A stretch of 64,000 nucleotides of DNA from Salinisphaera sp. Lineage in GTDB: Bacteria > Pseudomonadota > Gammaproteobacteria > Nevskiales > Salinisphaeraceae. The notes under the pieces were generated by a model. It was not told the DNA's origin, did no database searches, and saw only the letters and a program-made list of their open reading frames with translations. Both the position numbers and the translations under genes were made by a program. Positions 1-7,904 of this stretch are shown piece after piece (position 1 is the stretch's first letter; each line of letters begins with the position of its first letter). The DNA lies in contig NZ_PBYA01000027.1 of NCBI RefSeq assembly GCF_002729955.1, forward strand, positions 161,382 through 225,381, given 5' to 3'.

Positions 1-182
1 ACGTGGTCATTCACCGCGACCTGCTCGCCCGCTATCGCGTGGCCGTTACCAGCGCCCGGCTGCTCCGGGTCAACGGCATCATGCAGCGCCATGGGCCGGT
101 CACCCACTGCGTGGCCCGGCATATCGTCGACGACAGTGCTCGACTCGGGAAACTGACCACTTGGTCCCGCGATTTCCATTGA
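1..182 (+). CDS. dnaE2: Error-prone DNA polymerase DnaE2, C-terminal fragment (cut by window edge)
   Basis: Frame 3 is open from the first base to a TGA at 180-182. It encodes the last 59 residues of a protein that ends in WSRDFH, the characteristic end of DnaE2-type (ImuC) alpha subunits. Preceding residues (VVIHRDLLARYR, then ARLLRVNGIMQRHGPVTHCVA) fit the C-terminal OB-fold part of that family. DnaE2 is the SOS-induced translesion polymerase that works with ImuA and ImuB, whose genes usually lie just upstream and would be outside the window. Only the tail is visible, so identification rests on the C-terminal signature. The ORF has no start codon in the window. Confidence 0.8.
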   Translation, partial: VVIHRDLLARYRVAVTSARLLRVNGIMQRHGPVTHCVARHIVDDSARLGKLTTWSRDFH

Positions 183-230
183 ACAGCAGAACCTTATCCG
201 ACTCATCGCGAAACAGCAGCAGAATAATCT

Positions 231-259
231 ATCCACAGATTACGCTGATTTCATAGATT
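231..259 (+). repeat. Degenerate dispersed repeat of the CACAGATTACGC type
   Basis: The stretch reads ATCCACAGATTACGCTGATT followed by TCATAGATT, a motif resembling intergenic repeats found in many proteobacterial genomes. No inverted partner is visible nearby, so it looks like a solitary remnant. Confidence 0.4.
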
Positions 260-284
260 AACCAGAATGGGAACAGCTCGCACC

Positions 285-351
285 AACTTTAACAATTATA
301 TATAAATATCTGATTATAAATTCATTTTTATATAAAACATCTTTTAATGTT
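285..351. other. AT-rich island in a GC-rich genome
   Basis: Roughly 67 bases made almost entirely of A and T, including runs such as ATTATATATAAATATC and TTTTTATATAAAA, where the surroundings are about 60-65% GC. It could be an UP element, a curved or silencer-binding segment, or foreign residue. No ORF and no clear -35/-10 pair at consensus spacing was found. Confidence 0.5.
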
Positions 352-411
352 GTCCGTTGGCCGTGTCAGTAGCTAACGAGCGTACATCCTCAAGGACAAA
401 CGCCTGCATGG

Positions 412-434
412 CGTGTCGAGCACCACTCGACACG
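412..434. repeat. Perfect 9-bp inverted repeat (hairpin)
   Basis: CGTGTCGAG, a CACCA loop, then CTCGACACG. No T tract follows on either strand, so this is not a standard intrinsic terminator. It may be an operator or element relic. Confidence 0.45.
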
Positions 435-479
435 AACTCAGAAAACAGGCCGTCCGATTGGACATTTTTTATTAAGTGC

Positions 480-499
480 TCTTAGCGTTCATTTGCGGA
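480..499. repeat. Half-copy of the 40-kb MITE-like terminal repeat
   Basis: The bases TTAGCGTTCATTTGCGGA match the right-hand terminus of the elements at 40116-40254 and 40345-40494 (GCGTTCATTTGCGGA shared). No left terminus is seen, so this is probably a truncated copy. Confidence 0.4.
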
Positions 500-538
500 C
501 AGACACGCATTCCGGGCGCGACCCATGCTATCTCACCC

Positions 539-568
539 CAAAAAAAGGCCCGGTAAAACCGGGCCTTG
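539..568 (-). terminator. Intrinsic terminator of clpS-clpA
   Basis: On the minus strand, AAGGCCCGG, a TTTTA loop and CCGGGCCTT form a 9-bp GC-rich stem followed by a run of seven T. It begins about 30 bases after the clpA stop codon. Confidence 0.9.
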
Positions 569-598
569 AATGCACTTTCTAAAGTGTCGTCGCTCGAA

Positions 599-2860
599 TC
601 AGGCCTCGGCCGTTTCCCGGGCGGTGATATCGAGCTCGATCGCGTCGTCGTCCACACGCACGACCACCTGGCCGCCGTTGGCCAGCCGGCCGAACAACAG
701 CTCTTCGGCCAGCGGCTTCTTGATGTGGTCCTGGATCACACGGGCCATCGGCCGTGCGCCCATCTTCACATCGTAGCCACGCTCGGCCAGCCAGCTTCGT
801 GCCTCGGCTTCGACCGTCAGGCCGACGCCGCGCGCTTCCAGCTGGGCTTCGAGCTGGAGGATGAACTTGTCCACCACCCGCTCGATGACTTCGCCCTGCA
901 ACGGCTGGAACTGAATGATCGAGTCCAGGCGATTGCGGAACTCCGGCGTAAAGCCGCGACGAATGGCTTCCATGCCGTCCGAGCTGCTGTCGCTGGGATT
1001 GAACCCAATACCCCGGCTGGCCATGGCTTCGGCACCCGCGTTGGTCGTCATCACCAGGATCACGTTGCGGAAGTCCGCTTCGCGACCGTTGTTGTCGGTG
1101 AGTTTGCCGTGGTCCATCACCTGCAACAGCAGGTTGAAGATATCCGGATGGGCTTTCTCGATCTCGTCGAGCAGGACCACTGAATGCGGCTGCTTGTTCA
1201 CCGCTTCGGTGAGCAGTCCGCCCTGGTCGTAGCCGACATAGCCCGGCGGCGCACCGATCAGGCGCGACACCGTATGCCGTTCCATGTATTCGGACATATC
1301 GAAGCGCACCAGCTCCACGCCCAGATGCAGCGCCAGCTGGCGGGTGACTTCGGTCTTGCCCACGCCGGTCGGGCCGGCGAACAGGAAGGAGCCGATCGGC
1401 TTGTCGCGGTTATCCAGCCCCGAGCGCGACATCTTGATCGCACTGGCAAGCGAGGTGACCGCTTCGTCCTGGCCGAAGATCACCAGCTTGAGATCGCGTT
1501 CGAGCGTCTTGAGCACGTCGCGATCGTCGCGGGAGACCGTCTTGGACGGAATCCGGGCGATACGCGAGACCATGTCCTCGATATCACGAACCTGGACGGT
1601 CTTGCGCTTCTTGCCGGAGGGCCGCAGACGCAGGCGTGCGCCGGCCTCGTCGATCACGTCGATGGCCTTGTCCGGCAGGTGGCGGTCGTTGATATGGCGT
1701 GCCGAAAGCTCGGCAGCCGCTTCCAGTGCCGGCTGGGTATAGCGCACCTGATGGTGCTCCTCGAAGCGATTCTTGAGGCCGCGCAGAATCTGCACGGTAT
1801 CGGCCACGCTCGGCTCGGGCACGTCGATCTTCTGGAAGCGGCGTGCCAGCGCGCGATCCTTTTCGAACACACCCCGGAATTCCTGATAGGTGGTCGCACC
1901 CATGCAGCGCAGCTCGCCGGAGGCAAGCTTCGGCTTGAGCAGGTTCGAGGCGTCCATCACGCCACCCGAAGCCGCACCGGCGCCGATGATGGTATGAATC
2001 TCGTCGATGAACAGCACCGCGCCGTCCTGTTTTTCCAGCTCGGCCAGCACACCCTTGAGACGCTTCTCGAAGTCGCCGCGGTATTTGGTCCCGGCAATCA
2101 ACGCGCCCAGGTCGAGCGCATAGATCACGCTCTTGCTCAGTACGTCGGGGACTTCGCCGTCGACGATCATGCGCGCCAGACCTTCCGCAATCGCGGTCTT
2201 GCCGACGCCGGCTTCGCCCACAAGCAGCGGGTTGTTCTTGCGCCGGCGGCACAGCGTCTGCACCACGCGCTCGATCTCGTGGTCGCGACCGATCAACGGA
2301 TCCACGTCGCCTTCGGCGGCCTTGCGATTGAGATTGGTCGCGTACTGCTCGAGCGGCGACTTGCCGGCTTCGCCGCCTTCCTCGGCGCCTTTCTCCGAGG
2401 TCGGGCCGGGCTGTTCGCCCGCGCTGTCCGACTTGGAGACGCCGTGCGATACGTAGTTGACCACGTCCAGGCGACTCACGCCCTGCTCGCCGAGCAGATA
2501 GACCGCATGGGATTCCTGTTCGGAGAAGATCGCGATGAGCACGTTAACCGCGGTCACCTCCTTCTTGCCCGACGACTGGACATGGTAGACCGCGCGCTGC
2601 AAAACGCGCTGAAAGCCCAGCGTGGGCTGGACTTCATGATCCTCGCCGGCCGGCACCACCGGCACATGCGTATCGATATAGCTCTTGAGTTCGCGTTCCA
2701 GACTTGGAATATCCGCGCTGACCGCTTCCAGCACCTCGGCCACGGCCGGGTTATCCAGCAGCGACATCAGCAGATGTTCGACGGTCAGCATTTCGTGGTG
2801 CTGGCGTCGGGCCACCATGAAGGCGGCATCGAGAGCGGTTTGAAGTTCCTGGCTCAGCAT
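599..2860 (-). CDS. clpA: ATP-dependent Clp protease ATP-binding subunit ClpA
   Basis: Hsp100 unfoldase that threads ssrA-tagged and N-degron substrates into the ClpP peptidase in the cytosol. The 753-residue product matches the usual ClpA length. An N-terminal Clp repeat domain covers about residues 1-145. The first AAA+ module has Walker A GEAGVGKT near residue 214 and Walker B LFIDEIHTI. The second has GPTGVGKT near residue 495 with VVLLDEIEKAHP, followed by the D2 small domain. The start MLSQELQ was chosen because homologues begin there and GGGG precedes it; the open frame continues 37 codons upstream without homology. It lies 61 bases after clpS on the same strand, the normal adaptor-unfoldase pairing, and is followed by a strong terminator. 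Confidence 0.98.
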   Translation of the reverse strand: MLSQELQTALDAAFMVARRQHHEMLTVEHLLMSLLDNPAVAEVLEAVSADIPSLERELKSYIDTHVPVVPAGEDHEVQPTLGFQRVLQRAVYHVQSSGKKEVTAVNVLIAIFSEQESHAVYLLGEQGVSRLDVVNYVSHGVSKSDSAGEQPGPTSEKGAEEGGEAGKSPLEQYATNLNRKAAEGDVDPLIGRDHEIERVVQTLCRRRKNNPLLVGEAGVGKTAIAEGLARMIVDGEVPDVLSKSVIYALDLGALIAGTKYRGDFEKRLKGVLAELEKQDGAVLFIDEIHTIIGAGAASGGVMDASNLLKPKLASGELRCMGATTYQEFRGVFEKDRALARRFQKIDVPEPSVADTVQILRGLKNRFEEHHQVRYTQPALEAAAELSARHINDRHLPDKAIDVIDEAGARLRLRPSGKKRKTVQVRDIEDMVSRIARIPSKTVSRDDRDVLKTLERDLKLVIFGQDEAVTSLASAIKMSRSGLDNRDKPIGSFLFAGPTGVGKTEVTRQLALHLGVELVRFDMSEYMERHTVSRLIGAPPGYVGYDQGGLLTEAVNKQPHSVVLLDEIEKAHPDIFNLLLQVMDHGKLTDNNGREADFRNVILVMTTNAGAEAMASRGIGFNPSDSSSDGMEAIRRGFTPEFRNRLDSIIQFQPLQGEVIERVVDKFILQLEAQLEARGVGLTVEAEARSWLAERGYDVKMGARPMARVIQDHIKKPLAEELLFGRLANGGQVVVRVDDDAIELDITARETAEA

Positions 2861-2921
2861 TTTGCGTCCCCGAACCTTATGTTCGATTGAGGCCTGATTC
2901 TGTCCTCGACGATTGCGAAAA

Positions 2922-3254
2922 TCAGGCTTTTTCCATAGTACACAACAGCGGGTGCTGATGGGCGCGTGCATGGTCGTTGACCATGGCCACCTTGGTTTCG
3001 GCTATCTGAGCCGTAAACGTACCAGCCACCGCCTTGCCCCGCGTATGAACGGTCAGCATGATCTGGACCGATTGCTCGCGGTTGAGGTTGAAAAACGTCA
3101 TCAGCACTTCCACGACGAATTCCATCGGTGTGAAGTCGTCGTTGTGCATGACCACCTTGTAGAGCGGCGGCTGCTTGGTTTTTGGCCGACTGGTTTCGAC
3201 AACGGCCTCGCCTTCGTCTTCCACCGTCGGCTTGGGTTTGTCGGACTGACTCAT
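2922..3254 (-). CDS. clpS: Clp protease adaptor ClpS
   Basis: Adaptor that recognises N-end-rule destabilising N-terminal residues and delivers the substrate to ClpA. The 110-residue product has a flexible charged N-terminal extension (about residues 1-30) and the core [19 protein letters not shown], whose HNDD segment forms the N-degron pocket. The core ends in HAHQHPL-like residues ([15 protein letters not shown]). It is cotranscribed with clpA downstream. The 179-base upstream spacer to plsX contains a small hairpin (GAGTCT/AGACTC) and two AATCGATCG direct repeats, so a separate promoter is plausible. Confidence 0.97.
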   Translation of the reverse strand: MSQSDKPKPTVEDEGEAVVETSRPKTKQPPLYKVVMHNDDFTPMEFVVEVLMTFFNLNREQSVQIMLTVHTRGKAVAGTFTAQIAETKVAMVNDHARAHQHPLLCTMEKA

Positions 3255-3433
3255 CTCGTGCCTACCTTGGCCTGCCGCCGAGTCTCTTGTTAAGACTCAA
3301 TCGGCATCGGATCCATTTTCTATACGCAGGATATAAGGATACGGGGGCAGCAAATCAATCGATCGGACACAATCGATCGTCGAAGCCGTGCAGTCACGGC
3401 ATCCGCGCAGGTCAGCCCGCAGGCGGGCGGGGG

Positions 3434-4444
3434 TTATTCGCCGAGGTTGTGCGCGAGAAGCGAACGAATACGCTGCGGTACTTTCTGTTCGACTTCCATG
3501 CGCGCGACGTTGATCGCGCTGGCGAAGGCGATCGCATCGGCATCGCCGTGCGACTTGATGACCGTGCCCTGCAGACCGATGAAGGTCGCGCCGTTGTACT
3601 GGCGCGGGTCCACACGGCGACGAAATGCCTTGAGCACCGGCATGGCGAAGAACGCCGCGCTGCGGGTCAGGGCGTTGCGCGAGAATTCCTCGCGCAAGAA
3701 CTGGGCGATGAGCTTGCCCAAGCCTTCGCTGGTCTTGAGGGCGACGTTGCCCACGAAGCCGTCGCAAACCACCACATCGACGTCGCCGATATAGATATCG
3801 TCGCCTTCCACGAAGCCGATATAGTTGAGTTCGCTATCCCCCAGCAGCTTGCCGGCCTGCTGGATCTGGATATTGCCCTTGATTTCCTCGGCGCCGATAT
3901 TGAGCAGCCCCACCCGCGGCTCGTCGACGCCGTGAACGGCTTCGGCGAGTACGGCCCCCATCACCGCGAACTGGAACAGCTGCTCGGGGGTGGATTCGGC
4001 GTTCGCGCCGAGATCGAGCATGAGCGTATGCCCACGGCGGGAGGGAATCGGGGATACGATCGCCGGGCGATCGATGCCTGCCAGCGTTTTGAGGACGAAG
4101 CGGGCCGTTGCCATCAACGCGCCGGTGTTGCCTGCCGACACGCAGGCCGCGGCGTCGCCGTTATGGACGACGTTGATCGCCACGCGCATGGAAGAATCTT
4201 TCTTCTGGCGCAGCGAGCGCGCCGGCGATTCCGACATGCCCACCACTTCGCTGGCATGCCGTACGGTGAGGCGTTCGCCGACGTTGGCTTTCTTATGGCG
4301 CGCGATCTGCCGATGCAGAGTTTCGGCATCCCCGACCAGAACGATCTCCAGCTCAGGGTGGGCCTGCAAACTCTTGATGGCGGCTTCCACAGCCACAGGG
4401 GCGCCGTGGTCGCCGCTCATGGCGTCGACTGCAATACGCGTCAT
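3434..4444 (-). CDS. plsX: Phosphate acyltransferase PlsX
   Basis: Converts acyl-ACP and phosphate to acyl-phosphate, feeding PlsY in phospholipid synthesis; peripheral to the inner membrane. The 336-residue protein starts MTRIAVDAMSGDHGAP, the standard PlsX N-terminus, and contains NVVHNGDAAACVSAGNTGAL and CDGFVGNVALKTSEG, both family hallmarks. An upstream in-frame ATG would add 12 non-homologous residues. It follows rpmF by 42 bases in the yceD-rpmF-plsX order typical of proteobacteria. Oddly, the usual next genes fabH, fabD, fabG and acpP are absent; clpS-clpA follow instead. Confidence 0.97.
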   Translation of the reverse strand: MTRIAVDAMSGDHGAPVAVEAAIKSLQAHPELEIVLVGDAETLHRQIARHKKANVGERLTVRHASEVVGMSESPARSLRQKKDSSMRVAINVVHNGDAAACVSAGNTGALMATARFVLKTLAGIDRPAIVSPIPSRRGHTLMLDLGANAESTPEQLFQFAVMGAVLAEAVHGVDEPRVGLLNIGAEEIKGNIQIQQAGKLLGDSELNYIGFVEGDDIYIGDVDVVVCDGFVGNVALKTSEGLGKLIAQFLREEFSRNALTRSAAFFAMPVLKAFRRRVDPRQYNGATFIGLQGTVIKSHGDADAIAFASAINVARMEVEQKVPQRIRSLLAHNLGE

Positions 4445-4486
4445 GATTCGACACCCGAGGCTACGCGCCCCGGGAATCATCCGTCG

Positions 4487-4672
4487 CTAAACGTCGTCGC
4501 CGGTATTGACGACGCGACGACCACGGTAGAAACCGTCGCGCGTAACGTGATGACGCAGATGCGTCTCACCCGTCGTCTGGTCGATCGACAGCGTCGGCGG
4601 GTTCATGCTGGCGTGCGTGTTGCGACGCTTGTCGCGCTTCGAACGGGATTTGCGGTTCTTTTGGACGGCCAT
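4487..4672 (-). CDS. rpmF: 50S ribosomal protein bL32
   Basis: Small basic large-subunit ribosomal protein of 61 residues. The N-terminus [20 protein letters not shown] is the bL32 signature, and [20 protein letters not shown] matches the rest of the family. No cysteines are present, so this is the zinc-independent form. It sits between yceD and plsX, the conserved arrangement linking ribosome and lipid synthesis. Confidence 0.97.
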   Translation of the reverse strand: MAVQKNRKSRSKRDKRRNTHASMNPPTLSIDQTTGETHLRHHVTRDGFYRGRRVVNTGDDV

Positions 4673-4706
4673 GGCGTTCTATGTCTTCCAGCGTTGTCGA
4701 AAATCG

Positions 4707-5249
4707 TCAATCGTCGCGTTTGAGCTGACTCAGCACCGCGAACGGATTGTTGGGTCTTTCATCGTCTTGTTCGTCACGAAGCGGCATGTCGTGATCAACA
4801 TACTGCGACGTGCACTCGGGCCGGTTGCAACGGGCCACGCTTGGCAGCGCCAGGAGCAATTCGTCGGCCACCAGCGCATGCACATCCAGCATGTCACCGT
4901 CGGCCAGTACCGGTTCGTATTCTCGCGGCACGTTGGCGGCAGCGTCGTCGTCGCCGACCACCACACCGGCCACGTCCACGTTCATCGGATGATCGAAAGC
5001 GTTCAGACAACGCTGGCATTCCAGCCGTAGCGTGGTGCTGATATCACCCTCGACATGGACACGCCGTTGCGCATCCTCCCGAAACTCGAGATCCACCACC
5101 ACCACCGGGTTCGCACCGGCCGATGAGTCGATCGTCTCTGCCGCGACCCGATCCAGACGATCCAGATCGAGACGGCCTTCGATTCGCCCCTGCTGTGTCG
5201 CAAGTCGACGGTAATCGACACGTGGTACCAGCGCTCGGGGCGTGTTCAT
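4707..5249 (-). CDS. yceD: YceD/DUF177 family protein (23S rRNA accumulation protein)
   Basis: Member of the family genetically tied to 23S rRNA accumulation, normally encoded next to rpmF. The 180-residue product has the conserved CQRCLNAF motif in mid-protein and the C-terminal motif PNNPFAVLSQLK. A second cysteine pair, ARCNRPEC, gives a CxxC...CxxxxC arrangement that could bind zinc, although this is inference. It is the first gene of the yceD-rpmF-plsX unit and is divergent from maf across 145 bases, which must hold the promoters for both. Confidence 0.93.
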   Translation of the reverse strand: MNTPRALVPRVDYRRLATQQGRIEGRLDLDRLDRVAAETIDSSAGANPVVVVDLEFREDAQRRVHVEGDISTTLRLECQRCLNAFDHPMNVDVAGVVVGDDDAAANVPREYEPVLADGDMLDVHALVADELLLALPSVARCNRPECTSQYVDHDMPLRDEQDDERPNNPFAVLSQLKRDD

Positions 5250-5394
5250 GGCGCGCGATAATAGGGGCGAAAGCCCGCCAAGTCAAAGCATTTCGCCGTT
5301 TCACTCCTGGCTGGCGCCATGCACGACGCCCGCAGATGGTATGACCGATCGTTTATCCTTTGGCCGCCAGAGATTCGCTGACAAAGGACCCCGC

Positions 5395-5988
5395 ATGGCC
5401 CCGACCTCCCCCGCTCCGATCATTCTCGCCTCCAGCTCGCCCTGGCGGCGCGAGCTTCTGACGCGTCTGGGGCTCGAGTTCGAGACGATTTCGCCGGACA
5501 TCGATGAAAGCGCGCGCGACAACGAGCCCCCGTCGGCCCTGGCTGAGCGTCTGGCCATTGGCAAGGCGCGCCGCATATTCGATGACCGGCCCGAGGCCAT
5601 CGTGATCGGCTCCGATCAGGTCGCCGACGTCGAGGGCGACATTCTCGGCAAGCCCGGCACCTCCGAGAAGGCAAAGGCCCAGCTACGCCATCAGTCCGGC
5701 AAGACGGTATATTTCCATACCGGCCTGTGTGTATGCGCGCCCGTATTCGAGGCACCGCGATCCTGTGTGGAAACCGTGGCCACACGTTTTCGCGAACTGG
5801 ATGATGCCCAGATCGCCCGCTATGTCGAAGCCGAGGATGTGACCGCGACCGCGGGCAGCATCAAGTCCGAAGGTCTGGGCATCAGCCTGGTCGAGTCGAT
5901 CGAGTCGAAAGATCCGTCGACCCTGGTCGGGCTGCCGCTGATCGCCCTGTGCCGCCTGCTCGCACAGGCCGGCGTCGAAATTCCCTAG
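5395..5988 (+). CDS. Maf-like nucleoside triphosphate pyrophosphatase (YceF subfamily, 7-methyl-GTP type)
   Basis: Housecleaning pyrophosphatase that removes modified nucleotides; YceF-type members prefer m7GTP. The 197-residue protein begins MAPTSPAPIILASSSPWRRE. The SxSPWRRELL signature indicates the YceF branch, since Maf/YhdE proteins usually have SPRR. The catalytic region VIGSDQVADVEGDILGKP and the C-terminal STLVGLPLIALCRLL are conserved. The start was chosen because AAAGGA lies 6-7 bases upstream; longer upstream starts give non-homologous sequence overlapping yceD. Its last 4 bases overlap the convergent HAD gene. Confidence 0.93.
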   Translation: MAPTSPAPIILASSSPWRRELLTRLGLEFETISPDIDESARDNEPPSALAERLAIGKARRIFDDRPEAIVIGSDQVADVEGDILGKPGTSEKAKAQLRHQSGKTVYFHTGLCVCAPVFEAPRSCVETVATRFRELDDAQIARYVEAEDVTATAGSIKSEGLGISLVESIESKDPSTLVGLPLIALCRLLAQAGVEIP

Positions 5989-6647
5989 GCGCTACGCCGC
6001 TCGCTGGCGAGCCAGTCCGGCAGCGTTTCCACGCTGTCGAGCACTTCGAGCGCTCCCGCGCGCAGTAAACGCGCGGCATCATGAACCCCGCAGCCCACGC
6101 CTATGGCATCCACGCCGGCCGCCCGCGCCATGGCGACATCGTATTCGGTGTCGCCAATCATGAGCGCATGCTCGGGCAGCGTGGCCGAACGCAAGAGAAT
6201 GTTCTCGATCATGTCCGGGGCGGGTTTGGGCGTGCACTCGTCGGCACAGCGAGTCCAACGGAAATAGTCCTCGGTGCCGGTCGAGCGCATGGCGGAGTCC
6301 AACCCGCGCCGACTTTTACCCGTCGCCACCGCCATCTCGAAACCCTGTGCCTTGAGTGTCTCGAGCGCCTCCAGCACCGGTGGGAACAGCTTCGCGGCAC
6401 TGCGTTTCATTCCATAGCGCGCGCGGTAGGCGTGCACGCGTGCGCGTACACGCTGTGTGTCCAGGTCGGGAAACAGGCGCGCCAGGACGTCGTCCAGTCC
6501 GAGGCCGATCAGCTCACGCATTCGATCCGGGGAGCGTTCGGGCAGACCCAGATCCTGAATCGCGTTCTGCATGGCCGAAACGATCTCGCCCGCCGAGTCC
6601 ATCAGGGTGCCGTCCCAGTCGAATACCAGCAGTTCGTATCGTTTCAT
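5985..6647 (-). CDS. HAD-superfamily hydrolase (phosphoglycolate phosphatase-like)
   Basis: Cytosolic HAD phosphatase of about 220 residues. Motif I is VFDWDGTLMDS near the N-terminus (nucleophile Asp followed by acid/base Asp), motif II is AVATGKSRRGLD, and motif III/IV is KPAPDM followed by MIGDTEYDVAMARAAG. The helical cap between motifs I and II is the Gph/YjjG-like type. The gene overlaps the rluC stop by 4 bases (ATGA), so the two are translationally coupled as in Pseudomonas, where a HAD gene also follows rluC. The physiological substrate is unknown. Confidence 0.9.
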   Translation of the reverse strand: MKRYELLVFDWDGTLMDSAGEIVSAMQNAIQDLGLPERSPDRMRELIGLGLDDVLARLFPDLDTQRVRARVHAYRARYGMKRSAAKLFPPVLEALETLKAQGFEMAVATGKSRRGLDSAMRSTGTEDYFRWTRCADECTPKPAPDMIENILLRSATLPEHALMIGDTEYDVAMARAAGVDAIGVGCGVHDAARLLRAGALEVLDSVETLPDWLASERRSA

Positions 6648-7588
6648 TCCTGTTCGTCCAGGCGGTCGAGTAGCTGCTGCAGATCGGCGGCCAACGGCGC
6701 GTCGAGCTGTAACGTCTCGTTTTGATAGCGCATATCGATATGGGCCGCATGCAGAAACATGCGCCCCAGCCCGCGCTCTTGCCATAGCGAGGCACGCCGG
6801 TTCGACCCGTACTTGTCATCACCGGCCACTGGATGCCCACAGTGTGCGGCGTGCACGCGGATCTGGTGGGTGCGCCCGGTCTTGATCTCGACCGACATCA
6901 GGGTGGCATCGCCATAAAAGGCGACCGGCTCGAAGCGCGACACGCTCACCTTGCCGCCACTGGGGTCGACGGTGACCATGCGCTCGCCGCTGCGTTCGAC
7001 GTCGCGCGACAACGGGGCATCGACTTCGATGGCGCCCTCTTTCCAGTGGCCGTCGACCAGCGCCAGATAGCGCTTGGTCGCGGCTGCGTCATTCAGCCCG
7101 GCCCGCAGGGCGTCCAGGGCAGCGCGCGAGCGGGCCACCAGCAGACAGCCGCTGGTCTGGCGGTCCAGGCGATGCACGAGCTCGACGTACTCGCCCGGCC
7201 GGGCCACGCGCAGCACCTCGATCAGGCCAAAGCGCAGGCCGCTGCCGGCATGCACCGCCAGCCCCGCCGGCTTGTTGAACACCAGCATGTCGTCGCGCTC
7301 ATGCATGAGGGCACGCCGGGTCTTTTCGATCAGCCCGTCGGGCGGTCGCCCCGGACCGGGCTTTTCTTTCTGGCGTACCGGCGGCAGGCGGATCTCGTCG
7401 GCTTCGGCCAGACGCGTGCCCGGCTTGGCGCGGCCACGATTGACCCGCACCTCGCCGCTGCGAATGATCCGGTAGACCTTCGATTTGGGAACGTCCCGAA
7501 AGGTGCGCAAGAGGAAATTGTCGAGCCGCATGCCTGCATCGTTACTATCGACACGGACATAGCGAACTTGAGCGGGTGCCGTAGTCAG
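6644..7588 (-). CDS. rluC: 23S rRNA pseudouridine synthase RluC
   Basis: Isomerises uridines 955, 2504 and 2580 (E. coli numbering) of 23S rRNA. An N-terminal S4 RNA-binding domain (MRLDNFLLRTFRDVPKSKVYR onward) is followed by the RluA-type catalytic domain with HRLDRQTSG, whose Asp is catalytic, and GRTHQIRVH. The start is uncertain. An in-frame CTG at 7588 has GGGAG 6 bases upstream and gives the family-typical 19 residues before the RLDNF motif. A GTG at 7648 would add 20 residues without a ribosome-binding site, and an ATG at the RLDNF motif would truncate the S4 domain. The gene is divergent from rne, an arrangement conserved in gammaproteobacteria. Confidence 0.95.
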   Translation of the reverse strand: MTTAPAQVRYVRVDSNDAGMRLDNFLLRTFRDVPKSKVYRIIRSGEVRVNRGRAKPGTRLAEADEIRLPPVRQKEKPGPGRPPDGLIEKTRRALMHERDDMLVFNKPAGLAVHAGSGLRFGLIEVLRVARPGEYVELVHRLDRQTSGCLLVARSRAALDALRAGLNDAAATKRYLALVDGHWKEGAIEVDAPLSRDVERSGERMVTVDPSGGKVSVSRFEPVAFYGDATLMSVEIKTGRTHQIRVHAAHCGHPVAGDDKYGSNRRASLWQERGLGRMFLHAAHIDMRYQNETLQLDAPLAADLQQLLDRLDEQE

Positions 7589-7904
7589 ATTACACTCCCA
7601 AGGTCGGGTTGATTGATCTGTCCGCCGACGCCTTTCCCGCGCGGGCACGCAATCGCCGACTGACAGTCATTTGTCACACGCTGAAAAAATGCCGGGCAAG
7701 CCTAGCATGCGCCCCGGATACAGCGTGTTCTTCCGCGAAGAGTCATTTATTTATTCATGTGCTCCTGTCTGATTGCTGCTGTGCACCGTGTGATCGTCGC
7801 CGTCCTTACCGGCCACGACGCCACGGCTACGCCGGCGGCCGGCGCCTGTTTGCGCGCGCCGCTCACACTTTCAGGCAGTCGAGCGCCAGTCGAGACCCAT
7901 TCGA
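7589..7904 (+). promoter_or_regulatory. rluC-rne intergenic region, probable long rne 5' UTR
   Basis: About 316 bases separate the divergent rluC and rne starts, with no gene inside. The rne-proximal part has GC-rich inverted repeats (around 7825-7850, GCCGGCGGCCGGCGCC) and an AU-rich single-stranded-looking segment, CATTTATTTATTCATG, at 7744-7759. In E. coli the long rne leader folds into hairpins through which RNase E cleaves and represses its own message. A comparable autoregulatory leader is inferred here from position and composition only. Confidence 0.5.

Larger units (their letters stand above)
183..598. other. Non-coding spacer between dnaE2 and clpA, with repeats and an AT-rich island
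   Basis: About 416 bases without a credible gene, between the dnaE2 stop and the convergent clpA stop. It holds a degenerate dispersed repeat (231-259), a strongly AT-rich stretch (285-351), a perfect hairpin (412-434), a half-copy of the repeat seen at 40.1-40.5 kb (480-499) and the clpA terminator (539-568). The patchwork suggests decayed small elements rather than a lost gene. Confidence 0.6.

Noticed and set aside
452..470. Possible terminator GTCC-GATT-GGAC followed by six T
   Set aside because: Stem of only 4 bp, about 270 bases past the dnaE2 stop; too weak to call.
1184..2890. 568-codon open frame antisense to clpA
   Set aside because: Mirror of a GC-rich gene; the product is His/Arg/Ala-rich with no recognisable domain, while the opposite strand encodes complete ClpA.
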